Origin: an uncultured Anaerolineae bacterium
GTDB lineage: Bacteria; Chloroflexota; Anaerolineae; Promineifilales; Promineifilaceae
DNA length: 64,000 nt
Assembly: GCA_905479495.1 (NCBI GenBank)
Contig: CAJQMR010000021.1
Coordinates: forward strand, 103,587 to 167,586
Direction of reading: 5' to 3'
Both the position numbers and the translations under genes were made by a program. The notes below the pieces were generated by a model. It was not told the DNA's origin. It did not search any database and was given only the letters and a program-made list of their open reading frames with translations. This document shows, in pieces, positions 24,451 through 32,760 of the stretch. The first letter of the stretch is position 1. Every line of letters starts with the position of its first letter.

Positions 24451-26070
24451 TTACATGCGGAAGGTGCCAAAACGGCCGTCTCCCAAACCCGCATTCAACG
24501 TCGTCGAAAACGCCAACCCCAACGCCATTCTTGTCTGGGCCGGGTCGAGGATGCCGTCGTCCCACAGGCGAGCGGTGGCAAAATACGGGTCGCTCTCGTG
24601 GGCGTACTGCTCCAGGATGGGCTGTTTGAAGCTCGCTTCCGTCGCGGCAATCTGCTCCGGCGTGGGATTCTCAAACTGGCGCAGGGCGCGCGCCTGGCCG
24701 ACGTCCCACAGAACACCCGCCGCTGCCTCGCCGCTCATCACGCTGATGCGGCTGTTGGGCCAGGTGAACAAAAAGCGCGGGTCGTAGGCGCGCCCCATCA
24801 TGCCGTAGTTACCCGCGCCGTGGCTGACGCCGTGGAACAGGGTAATGCAGGGCACGTTGACGTTGCTCACCGCCATCACCATTTTGGCTCCGTCCTTGGC
24901 GATGCCCCCATTTTCATACTGCTTGCCCACCATGAAGCCCGCAATGTTTTGCAAAAAGAGCAGCGGCGTGCCTCGCTGGCCGCACAGCTGGATGAAGTGC
25001 GTCGCCTTCAGGGCCGATTCGCTAAAAAGCAGGCCGTTGTTGGCCACGATGCCCACCGGGATGCCCAAAATGTGGGCAAAGCCGCATACAATCGTCGAGC
25101 CGTAGCGCGCCTTGAACTCGCTCAGGCGGGAGCCATCCACCAGCCGGGCGATGATTTCGCGCACGTCGTAGGTCTGGCGACTGTCGGCGGGGACCACGCC
25201 GTACAGCTCCGCCGGGTCGTACAGCGGGTCTTCGGGCGCTTGCAGCACCACGGGCACGTTTTTGCGCCGGTTGAGATGGCTCACAATTTCGCGCACCTTG
25301 TCCAGCGCTTCTTCTTCGTTGTCGGCAAAATGATCAGCCACGCCGCTGAGGCGGGTGTGCACGTCCGCCCCGCCTAGCGCCTCGGCGGTGACCTCTTCGC
25401 CCGTGGCCGCCTTCACCAGCGGCGGCCCGGCCAGAAAGATGGTGCCGTTCTCGCGCACGATGATCGTCTCGTCGCACATCGCCGGAATGTACGCTCCACC
25501 GGCGGTACACGAGCCTAAAACGGCCGCAATCTGAATAATCCCCTTGCCCGACATCCGAGCAATGTTGAAGAAAATCCGGCCAAAATGTTCCCGGTCGGGG
25601 AAGACGTCGGCTTGCAGGTGCAAAAACGCACCGCCGGAATCCACCAGGTAAATCGTGGGCAGCTCATTTTGCTCGGCAATATATTGGGCGCGCAGATGCT
25701 TTTTCACCGTTTCGGGGAAGTAGGTGCCGCCCTTCACCGTCGGGTCGTTGGCGATAATCATGCACTCCAGCCCGGCCACGCGCCCCACGCCGGTGACGAT
25801 GCCTGCGCTGGGCGCTTCGCCGTCGTACATTTCCCAGGCCGCCAGGGGGGACAGCTCCAAAAACGGGCTGCCGTCGTCCAAAATGGCGTCGATGCGGTCA
25901 CGCACCAGCAGTTTGCCTCTGGATAAATGGCGATCTATTGTGCGAGACGGCCGTTCCGTGGCCGCGCTCTTTTGCCGTTCATGAAGCTGGTCGGCCAGCT
26001 TTTTGTTGTGCGCAAAATTGGTTTTGTACTCAGAACTGTTCGTGTGGATGTGGCTAATTATTTGACTCAT
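24451..26070 (-). CDS. Acyl-CoA carboxylase beta subunit (methylcrotonyl-CoA type)
   Basis: A 539-residue biotin-dependent carboxyltransferase subunit. The carboxybiotin and acyl-CoA halves are complete: GKLLVRDRIDAILDDGSPFL, YFPETVKKHLRAQYIAEQNE, IYLVDSGGAFLHLQADVFPD, EHFGRIFFNIARMSGKGIIQ, GSCTAGGAYIPAMCDE, MSGEAAAGVLWDVGQ and the C-terminal ARLWDDGILDPAQTRMAL ending FGTFRM. This start-to-end match and the FRM terminus are those of methylcrotonoyl-CoA carboxylase beta (leucine breakdown), although propionyl/geranyl-type substrates cannot be excluded. No biotin-carrier subunit is adjacent. Its last about 130 bases recur six or more times to the left, and its first about 120 bases recur once to the right. 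Confidence 0.92.
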   Translation of the reverse strand: MSQIISHIHTNSSEYKTNFAHNKKLADQLHERQKSAATERPSRTIDRHLSRGKLLVRDRIDAILDDGSPFLELSPLAAWEMYDGEAPSAGIVTGVGRVAGLECMIIANDPTVKGGTYFPETVKKHLRAQYIAEQNELPTIYLVDSGGAFLHLQADVFPDREHFGRIFFNIARMSGKGIIQIAAVLGSCTAGGAYIPAMCDETIIVRENGTIFLAGPPLVKAATGEEVTAEALGGADVHTRLSGVADHFADNEEEALDKVREIVSHLNRRKNVPVVLQAPEDPLYDPAELYGVVPADSRQTYDVREIIARLVDGSRLSEFKARYGSTIVCGFAHILGIPVGIVANNGLLFSESALKATHFIQLCGQRGTPLLFLQNIAGFMVGKQYENGGIAKDGAKMVMAVSNVNVPCITLFHGVSHGAGNYGMMGRAYDPRFLFTWPNSRISVMSGEAAAGVLWDVGQARALRQFENPTPEQIAATEASFKQPILEQYAHESDPYFATARLWDDGILDPAQTRMALGLAFSTTLNAGLGDGRFGTFRM

Positions 26071-26102
26071 GGGCCTCTCGTGGAATTGTGGGTTATCTAT
26101 TC

Positions 26103-26161
26103 AAGTGCGACGCACTTTCTCCAGACTGGTTTGCCGTAAGACGAATAAGTGCGTCGCACCT
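26103..26161. repeat. Pair of 15-bp palindromes in inverted orientation
   Basis: AAGTGCGACGCACTT (26103-26117) is a 7-1-7 palindrome. Its reverse complement, with one change, recurs as AAGTGCGTCGCACCT (26147-26161). The block of about 70 bp around them is absent from the otherwise homologous upstream region of the second ELWxxDGT gene (29520-29560), so it looks like an insertion into one copy. The same architecture recurs at 31515-31577 with different sequence. Confidence 0.75.
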
Positions 26162-26230
26162 TTAATTTACAAAGCAATTATGCCTGAATACGGCCGTTGG
26201 GGAAAATCACCGATACACGCCCAAAAAAAC

Positions 26231-26260
26231 TGGAAAACATCCCCGCAATTCGCGTATAAT
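26231..26260 (+). promoter_or_regulatory. Promoter of the first ELWxxDGT gene
   Basis: TGGAAA (26231-26236), 18-base spacer and TATAAT (26255-26260). The same TGGAAA-N18-TATACT arrangement is conserved before the second paralogue (29611-29640), which supports it as a real promoter. The ATG is 70 bp further on. Confidence 0.6.
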
Positions 26261-26329
26261 GTCGAAGCGTTTTCTGCATTGTGCGCATCTTTTATAACCA
26301 GTATTTCAATATCATTGCCGGGGGGCATC

Positions 26330-29300
26330 ATGCCACATACTTTTATCCGACGCATCTTGGGCGTTATCCTCTTTACTATTATTCTTTCAGTTTTACTGTT
26401 TTCTATGAGCTGGTCAGTTGTTTCACAGACGCAGCCACATGTACCACGGCCGTATCTGGTCGCCGATATCAACCAAGCACCCAATGCCTCATCGCCATCT
26501 AACTTAACGGTGATGGATGAACACTTTTTCTTTAGGGCACAGAATGATAAACAATTCTGGGACATTTGGCTTAGTGATGGCACTGAAAACGGCACCTATC
26601 AAGTTACTAATTTTTCGAGTCCCTACAATTCTCCTTCCCAACTGACCGTGTTAAACAATTTGTTGTTTTTTCGGTATCGACTCCCTTCAGTCTATTCCAC
26701 CGGTTTATATGTAACCGATGGCACAGAAGCGAACACTAAATATTTTGAGACGATTCGTGATGTTGGGCAGTTAACGGCCGTTGCCAACCAACTTTACTTT
26801 GCGGGCAACGATACGACACATGGTGTGGAACTGTGGCGTAGTGATGGCACAGATGCCGGTACTGTCATGGTAAAAGATATTCATCCGACTGGTTCATCTA
26901 GTATCGCAAGTCTGACCGATGTCAACGGCACCCTTTACTTTGCCGCCAACGATAGCATAAATGGATTGGAATTGTGGCGCAGCGATGGCACGGAGGCGGG
27001 TACGGTCATGGTCAAGGATATCCATCCTACGGCTGGCTCTGCCTTAACGGAATTTGCCGCTGTGGATGGCGTCTTGTTCTTTTCAGCCACTGATGGCAGC
27101 AGCGGCCAGGAGCTGTGGCGTAGCGATGGCACCGCCGACGGTACGGTTATGGTTAAAGATTTGGTTTCTGGCCCAGATTCAGGCACACCAACCGGGTTAA
27201 CGGCCGTTAATAACCAGCTCTTTTTCGTTTCAGGTGGCAAACTGTGGGTGAGCGATGGCACAGAAGTGGGCACTCAACTGCTGGACTTTGCCCCTAGTGT
27301 GACACCTTCTCCGGCTCAACTTACTGCCTTTAAGAACACCCTTTACTTTCAGGCTGATGATGGCATACACGGTGTGGAACTATGGCGCAGCGATGGCACA
27401 TTAGAGGGCACTGTGTTGGTCGCCGATATCAATCCAGTTGGCTCGTCGAATCCGGTGGGATTAACGGCCGTAAACAACCAGCTTTTCTTCCAGGCAGATG
27501 GCGGTGACGACAGCGGGATAGAACTTTGGCGCAGCGACGGCACCCTTGCTGGGACCCGGCGCGTGAATGATATCTACCCTGGTGCAGCCAGCGCCAATCC
27601 TGCACAACTAACTGATATCAATGGGATGCTCTACTTTGCGGCTGATGATGGAGTTCACGGCCTTGAATTGTGGCGCAGTGATGGCAGCATTGCAGGCACA
27701 ATCCTGGTCAAAGATGTAGCTAGCGGCACCAATAGCGCCTACCCAGATTATCTAACAGCGGGTACTGAAACTCTATATGCCTTTGCCAGCGAGCCAGACA
27801 AGCGTGGCCTTTGGGCCACAGACGGTACTGAGGAAAATACGCAGTTTATGCATGAAATTTATCCCAATTCGTCTTCTGCACCCTACTATTCCACGCCGGT
27901 TGCCCAATATGGTGCACCAGTAACGGCCGGAGACAATCTGTTTTACGTCAATAATGATAACGTCTCCGGCGATGAACTCTGGGTTAGCGATGGTTCCCCG
28001 ACGGGAACGATAATGATTAAAGAGATCGCGAATGGAACCGCGAGCTCTCCTGGATATTATTTGGGCAGTTTAGCGTCGCTTAACGATAGTGAACTACTAT
28101 TTCGATCTTATGATGATGTGAATGGCTCTGAACTTTGGCTTACTGATGGCACGATAATCAATACGCGCCTTCTTACGGATATTGTGCCAGGATCGGGTAG
28201 CGCGTGGCCGTACGGTTTGATTCGTGTGAATGATCTGATTTACTTTCGTACCAACAATGTTAACTTAGGAGATGCCCTGTGGCGTACCGATGGGACGGCG
28301 GAGGGTACCGAACTTTTAGTAGATCTTCCGGATGAAAGTTTTGGTGGGTTTTTGAATGAGCTAACCCCGGTTGACGGGATCCTCTTTTTTGCAACCTATG
28401 ATGTTGCAAGTGGCCTGGAATATTGGCGTAGTGACGGCACCCCGGCGGGTACTTCGCTGCTAAAAGATATTGCTCCAGGCAGCACAAGTTCGTTCATTTA
28501 TAATGAAAGCAACCATATTGGTTTTAGCGGAAAATTTTATTTTTATGCTGACGATCGAAGCGATTTTGGAGGAGAAATCTGGCGATCAGATGGCACTCAG
28601 GTAAATACCTCCCTACTGAAAGATATCAATCCCGGTAGTGTCGGTTCGGGGGCTAACCATTTTACTGTGGTAAACGGCCGTTTGTTTTTTGTTGCTGATG
28701 ACGGTGTACATGGCCGTGAATTGTGGATAAGCGACGGTACAGAAAGTGGCACCAATATGGTTTTGGATATTAATCCAACCGGCGGTTCAATTAATTCCTA
28801 TTATTATCCTCGACCTGACTTTGCTGGCTTCGATGGGCTATATTTTTTTACAGCTGATGATGGCGTTCACGGTGATGAGCTGTGGCAAAGTGATGGCACG
28901 GCCGCAGGCACAAGGATGGTTATGGATATTAATCCTGGCCCTGTAGGTTCAGAACCAAGAGGGTTTGCCGTCTTGGGCAACACGCTCTACTTTACGGCCG
29001 ATGATGGCGTGCATGGTCGCGAAATCTGGGCCTTGAGCCACGCCGCCATTGCCAGAGACGACACCGTGATCACCCGTATGGGGCAGGCTGCTACCATCCT
29101 CTTCCTGGAGAATGACAACTACCTTGATCCAGACCAGCTAGAGATCGCCATCGCCTCCCAACCGCAGCATGGGGCTGTGGTTCTCAATGGTTTCGCCTTC
29201 ATCTATACACCGGATATTGGCTACATCGGGGTTGACAGCTTCATCTACACCATTTCAGATGGCACCAGCGAACCCGAAGCGGCAACTGTTTATATCAGTG

Positions 29301-29362
29301 TCGAAGGTGAAATTTTGTACTTGCCATTCATTTTGCGGAGCAGCACGCTGAACAAGCCCTAA
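26330..29362 (+). CDS. Secreted ELWxxDGT-repeat protein, copy 1
   Basis: A 1010-residue exported protein. The start at 26330 (MPHTFIRRILGVILFTIILS) is chosen because it gives a signal peptide and is preserved in the paralogue; the frame is open 87 codons further upstream but that part is intergenic. Seventeen repeats of about 45-55 residues centred on ELWRSDGTxxGTxxVKDI fill residues 60-880 and probably form beta-propeller blades. The C-terminus is an Ig/cadherin-like tandem module (DTVITRMGQAATILFLENDN, GVDSFIYTISDGTSEPEAAT) and ends with EILYLPFILRSS. Role: cell-surface or extracellular, unknown ligand. Five ACGGCCGT copies lie within. The upstream region is shared with copy 2. Confidence 0.88.
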   Translation: MPHTFIRRILGVILFTIILSVLLFSMSWSVVSQTQPHVPRPYLVADINQAPNASSPSNLTVMDEHFFFRAQNDKQFWDIWLSDGTENGTYQVTNFSSPYNSPSQLTVLNNLLFFRYRLPSVYSTGLYVTDGTEANTKYFETIRDVGQLTAVANQLYFAGNDTTHGVELWRSDGTDAGTVMVKDIHPTGSSSIASLTDVNGTLYFAANDSINGLELWRSDGTEAGTVMVKDIHPTAGSALTEFAAVDGVLFFSATDGSSGQELWRSDGTADGTVMVKDLVSGPDSGTPTGLTAVNNQLFFVSGGKLWVSDGTEVGTQLLDFAPSVTPSPAQLTAFKNTLYFQADDGIHGVELWRSDGTLEGTVLVADINPVGSSNPVGLTAVNNQLFFQADGGDDSGIELWRSDGTLAGTRRVNDIYPGAASANPAQLTDINGMLYFAADDGVHGLELWRSDGSIAGTILVKDVASGTNSAYPDYLTAGTETLYAFASEPDKRGLWATDGTEENTQFMHEIYPNSSSAPYYSTPVAQYGAPVTAGDNLFYVNNDNVSGDELWVSDGSPTGTIMIKEIANGTASSPGYYLGSLASLNDSELLFRSYDDVNGSELWLTDGTIINTRLLTDIVPGSGSAWPYGLIRVNDLIYFRTNNVNLGDALWRTDGTAEGTELLVDLPDESFGGFLNELTPVDGILFFATYDVASGLEYWRSDGTPAGTSLLKDIAPGSTSSFIYNESNHIGFSGKFYFYADDRSDFGGEIWRSDGTQVNTSLLKDINPGSVGSGANHFTVVNGRLFFVADDGVHGRELWISDGTESGTNMVLDINPTGGSINSYYYPRPDFAGFDGLYFFTADDGVHGDELWQSDGTAAGTRMVMDINPGPVGSEPRGFAVLGNTLYFTADDGVHGREIWALSHAAIARDDTVITRMGQAATILFLENDNYLDPDQLEIAIASQPQHGAVVLNGFAFIYTPDIGYIGVDSFIYTISDGTSEPEAATVYISVEGEILYLPFILRSSTLNKP

Positions 29363-29379
29363 TGCCCGTAAGACGGCCA

Positions 29380-29512
29380 GTTGTGGTTACGGCCGTTCCA
29401 TGGCCGCGCTCTTTTGCCGTTCATGAAGCTGGTCGGCCAACCCCTTGTTGTGCGCAAAATTGGTTTTGTACTCAGAATTGTTCGTGTGGATGTGGCTAAT
29501 AATTTGACTCAT
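29380..29512 (-). pseudogene. Duplicated 5' end of the acyl-CoA carboxylase gene
   Basis: About 130 bases nearly identical to 25945-26070. On the minus strand an ATG at 29512 opens MSQIISHIHTNNSEYKTNFA, then HNKGLADQLHERQKSAAMER, matching carboxylase residues 1-41 with a few changes, after which homology stops at the end of ELWxxDGT copy 1. The fragment lacks all catalytic parts. It shows that the duplicated block started inside the carboxylase 5' end and ran through the promoter and ELWxxDGT gene. Confidence 0.88.
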
Positions 29513-29610
29513 GTGCCTCTCGTGGAATTGTGGTAGGAAACTGATTGTTGGGGCAATTATGTCTGAAATCGGCCGTTGGGGAAAATTGCCCGCTACTGCC
29601 TGGAGTGCAC

Positions 29611-29640
29611 TGGAAAATAACCACTTAATTTGTGTATACT
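29611..29640 (+). promoter_or_regulatory. Promoter of the second ELWxxDGT gene
   Basis: TGGAAA (29611-29616), 18-base spacer and TATACT (29635-29640), aligned with the promoter of copy 1; surrounding bases have drifted more than the boxes. The ATG follows 70 bp downstream, as in copy 1. Confidence 0.6.
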
Positions 29641-29709
29641 ATTTTGGCGTTTGCTGCATTGGGCGCATCTTTACTAACCGTGTTTCAATCATCGTTGCCG
29701 GGGGGCATC

Positions 29710-31503
29710 ATGTCACATACTTTTACCCGACGCATTTTGGGCGTTATTCTCTTTACCCTTATTCTTTCAGTTTTGCTGTTTTCTATGAGCTGGTCAGTTG
29801 TTTCCCAGACGCAGCCTCATGTACCACGGCCGTATCTGGTCGCCGATATCAACCCAGGACCAGACTCATCGTACCCAGATTATTTAACAGCAGGCAGCGA
29901 AACCCTATACGCCTTCGCCAGCGATGGTGACACGCGTGGCATGTGGGCCACAGATGGTAGCGAAGAAGGCACACGATTTTTAGACGAAACTTATCCCAAT
30001 GATTCCTATGTTTATGCGCCAGCGTATCCCACTCCGGTTGCTGAATTTGGTGCACCAGCGACCGTGGGCGACAAGTTGTTTTACAGGAACGATGATGGTG
30101 TTTCAGGTGAAGCGCTTTGGGTCAGCGATGGCTCGCCAACAGGGACGATGATGGTCAAAGAGAACAGTTCAGGTGCGAATTTAGCTTATCCTGGAAATCT
30201 AACCGCAATGAATAACAATCAACTGATATTTAGCGCCTCCGATGGAGCAAGGGGCACTGAGCTTTGGCTTAGCGATGGTACGATAACCAATACTCATATC
30301 CTTACAGACATTGTGCCTGGATCAATGAGTTCAGCCCCAGAAGATATGATTCTTGTTGACAATATCCTCTATTTTCGAGCTGATGATGCCGTGTTGGGGG
30401 ATTCACTTTGGCGTAGTGACGGCACCGCAGGTGGTACAGAACTTCTAGTAGACATCGTGGATCATACATATAACTATACGTATAATACCCGTTTGTCTTA
30501 TGTGGATGGGGTGCTTTATTTCGTGACTTATGATCCTGCCTATGGTTGGGAATATTGGCGCACAGATGGCACGCAGGCGGGTACCTGGGTATTAAAAGAT
30601 ATTGCGCCCGGTAGTGTAAGCTCGATTAGTTTTGATGAGAGCAACTACCTTGGCTTTGCCGGGAACTTTTATTTTGTTGCAAATGACCGGGGCGACAATG
30701 GAGCCGAGCTTTGGCAGTCTGATGGTAGTCAGGAGAACACGATCTTGTTAAAGGATATTAACCCTGGCACTTCTAGTTCTTACCCTATGTGGTTTGAGGT
30801 GGCCAACGGCCGTCTGTTCTTCACAGCATACGATGATGTTCATGGCAGGGAATTGTGGGTCACGGATGGGACAGAAGATGGCACCAACATGGTGCTAGAC
30901 ATTAATCCAACTGGTGACGCCATCCAAATTGGTTACCCGGCAAACTTCTATCTCCCGAATTACGCCAGCTTAAATGATCTATATTTTTTCCCAGCCAACG
31001 ATGGTGTTCATGGTACAGAACTGTGGCAAAGTGATGGAACGGCCGAAGGTACAGTCATGGTCATGGATATTAATCCTGGGGGTGGCAGTTCGCAGCCTAG
31101 CAATCTGGTTGTCTTGGGCAATACGCTTTACTTTGCGGTCGATGATGGCGTACATGGTCGCGAAATCTGGGCCTTGAGCCACGCCGCCATGGCTGAGGAT
31201 GACTACGTCATCACCAGAATGGGACAGCCCGCCGCCATCATCTTTTTGGAGAATGACAACTACCTTGATCCGGACCAGCTGGAGATTGCTATTGCCTCAC
31301 AGCCGCAGCATGGGGCTGTGGTTCTCAATGGTTTCACCTTCATCTACACACCGGATATTGGCTACATCGGGGTTGACAGCTTCATCTACACCCTTTCAGA
31401 TGGCACAAGCGAACCTGAAGCGGCAACTGTTTATATCAGTGTCGAAGGTGAAATTTTGTACTTGCCATTCATTTTGCGGAGCAGCACGCTGAACAAGCCG
31501 TAG
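29710..31503 (+). CDS. Secreted ELWxxDGT-repeat protein, copy 2
   Basis: A 597-residue paralogue of copy 1. Signal peptide (MSHTFTRRILGVILFTLILS) and first mature residues are almost identical. It then joins directly to what corresponds to repeat 10 of copy 1 (SSYPDYLTAGSETLYAFAS). Only eight ELW/DGT repeats remain, each aligning one-to-one with repeats 10-17 of copy 1, and the Ig-like C-terminus with EILYLPFILRSS is nearly unchanged. It is therefore either a shortened duplicate, or copy 1 gained nine repeats. The eight shared repeats have diverged more than the termini, consistent with exchange at the ends or relaxed selection in the blades. Confidence 0.88.
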   Translation: MSHTFTRRILGVILFTLILSVLLFSMSWSVVSQTQPHVPRPYLVADINPGPDSSYPDYLTAGSETLYAFASDGDTRGMWATDGSEEGTRFLDETYPNDSYVYAPAYPTPVAEFGAPATVGDKLFYRNDDGVSGEALWVSDGSPTGTMMVKENSSGANLAYPGNLTAMNNNQLIFSASDGARGTELWLSDGTITNTHILTDIVPGSMSSAPEDMILVDNILYFRADDAVLGDSLWRSDGTAGGTELLVDIVDHTYNYTYNTRLSYVDGVLYFVTYDPAYGWEYWRTDGTQAGTWVLKDIAPGSVSSISFDESNYLGFAGNFYFVANDRGDNGAELWQSDGSQENTILLKDINPGTSSSYPMWFEVANGRLFFTAYDDVHGRELWVTDGTEDGTNMVLDINPTGDAIQIGYPANFYLPNYASLNDLYFFPANDGVHGTELWQSDGTAEGTVMVMDINPGGGSSQPSNLVVLGNTLYFAVDDGVHGREIWALSHAAMAEDDYVITRMGQPAAIIFLENDNYLDPDQLEIAIASQPQHGAVVLNGFTFIYTPDIGYIGVDSFIYTLSDGTSEPEAATVYISVEGEILYLPFILRSSTLNKP

Positions 31504-31514
31504 GCCTCGCCTAT

Positions 31515-31577
31515 AGGACTGGCAGTCCTGCAAAGAAGTCCTGAATAGCAAAAACTATCTAAAGGACTGCCAGTCCT
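31515..31577. repeat. Pair of 15-bp palindromes between convergent genes
   Basis: AGGACTGGCAGTCCT (31515-31529) and its exact reverse complement AGGACTGCCAGTCCT (31563-31577), each a 7-1-7 palindrome, 48 bp apart. They lie between the stops of ELWxxDGT copy 2 (31503) and the leftward gene ending at 31581, so they can also act as a bidirectional terminator. The architecture equals that at 26103-26161. Confidence 0.8.
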
Positions 31578-31580
31578 GAC

Positions 31581-32636
31581 TTATGGTTGTTTCGCCTGGC
31601 CAGAATTGGGGTCGATCATCAGGGAGGAGGTATCGACCACCTCAAAGTCTGAGCCGGTGATCCCATCCCACAGGTGCAGCATGTCGTTGTCCCACCGTTC
31701 GTCCGGCACGCCGGAGATGTACCAGGGGGAGCCGTTGTCCGCCAGGATAATGCCGTAGGTTTTGAATGCCTGCAAAATCACCTGAATCTCCGGTGGAAAC
31801 CCGGAAATGTCATAATCTGCCTTGAGGCGCAGACGCAGCCCCATCGGTGGGTAGTTGCTGCCCGTCAGGCTGGAAGCGTCGTGGCGGGCGGGCCAGAGGT
31901 GGGCCTTTTGTGTTTGTGGCGCGGTAAAGCGAATTGCGTGGCGAATCTCGCCCGCCGCTACCTCATCGTAGCGCACCAAGCCGGGCAAAATGGGTAGTCC
32001 CGCTGCATCGGCCGAGGTCCACCCATCGGGGCGTAAATCATGAGAAGCCAAATCATAGACCGCGCCATTACCCGCTTCCCAACTGCCATTGCCCTGGGGG
32101 GTGGCGGCATACATTTCGTACAAAATGCAGGCATCCCGATCCAGCACCAGCACATGCCGGTCGCCAGTTGAATCTGGCCCGCCTTCGATGGGGGCGTCGG
32201 CGGGAACGGGGTAGGGGCCATCGTCACTTTCATCTGGATACCAAATAAAGGTGATAGGCACGTCTGGTTGGCTGCCGGGCACATCGACGTAAGGAATGCC
32301 GATGGGGCCGTTGTTGTACAGACCGGAGCCAAAGTCGGCGTGCAGGCCAGTGTTGGCTCCAATCGTGTTGATGTAGTTGGCCGAGTTGGGATGCACTGGC
32401 AGCGTGTCGATGGGGGTGTTCCAAATGTTGTCGGCGGGGAAGATGTCACAACCGGCAATTTGCGGCGGCGGGGTGCCGGGTTTGATAACTAGGGGAAGGT
32501 ACAGATCGCTGCTGCCGCTGGGACTTGTAGGATTTTGGGCAAGGGTGTGGTGGGAAACGGCCGTACCCACTCCCGTCACCAAAAGCCCCAACAAAACAGC
32601 TAAGCCAAACCAATGCTTTTGCCAAAAATCCGCCAT
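31581..32636 (-). CDS. Secreted protein, function unknown
   Basis: A 351-residue exported protein. The N-terminal signal segment WFGLAVLLGLLVTGVGTAVS is followed by SSDLYLPLVIKPGTPPP, which carries the YLP motif seen in other exported proteins of the window. The mature part is a conserved domain beginning CDIFPADNIWNTPIDTLPVH, with LHADFGSGLYNNGPIGIPYV, GDRHVLVLDRDACILYEMYA, LRYDE-like LPGLVRYDEVAAGEIRHAIR and ILADNGSPWYISGVPDERWD. Histidine and aspartate patterns suggest a hydrolase or carbohydrate-binding fold, but I cannot name one. Homologous domains occur in secreted proteins of Acidobacteriota and Actinomycetota, as far as I recall. Confidence 0.75.
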   Translation of the reverse strand: MADFWQKHWFGLAVLLGLLVTGVGTAVSHHTLAQNPTSPSGSSDLYLPLVIKPGTPPPQIAGCDIFPADNIWNTPIDTLPVHPNSANYINTIGANTGLHADFGSGLYNNGPIGIPYVDVPGSQPDVPITFIWYPDESDDGPYPVPADAPIEGGPDSTGDRHVLVLDRDACILYEMYAATPQGNGSWEAGNGAVYDLASHDLRPDGWTSADAAGLPILPGLVRYDEVAAGEIRHAIRFTAPQTQKAHLWPARHDASSLTGSNYPPMGLRLRLKADYDISGFPPEIQVILQAFKTYGIILADNGSPWYISGVPDERWDNDMLHLWDGITGSDFEVVDTSSLMIDPNSGQAKQP

Positions 32637-32760
32637 AAATAGCCTCTGTCGTCACCTTGCTACAAATTGATAATCATTTGGCAAGTATGCTGCAAGGCCT
32701 GGTCAAAATCAACCCGCTGTGCCTATGTTGGGTGCAATTGTCCGACTTCGGGGTTGGAGA

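Noticed and set aside
20047..24530. Classical integron gene-cassette array with attC sites
   Set aside because: Layout is similar, but the repeats are copies of a coding 3' end, I find no paired RYYYAAC/GTTRRRY sites or attC-like stem, and no tyrosine integrase gene is in the window.
24439..25377. 312-codon open frame antisense to the carboxylase
   Set aside because: GC-rich gene shadow; the minus-strand frame is an unmistakable carboxyltransferase, and the plus frame has low-complexity His/Ala/Arg content.
26069..26329. N-terminal extension of the first ELWxxDGT protein
   Set aside because: The 87 extra codons precede the conserved signal peptide, include the palindrome pair and the promoter, and are not conserved in the paralogue.
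27000..29300. CRISPR-like direct repeats
   Set aside because: Recurring GATGGCAC-type words are the codons of ELWxxDGT protein repeats at about 150-bp spacing, in frame and degenerate; no CRISPR array is present.
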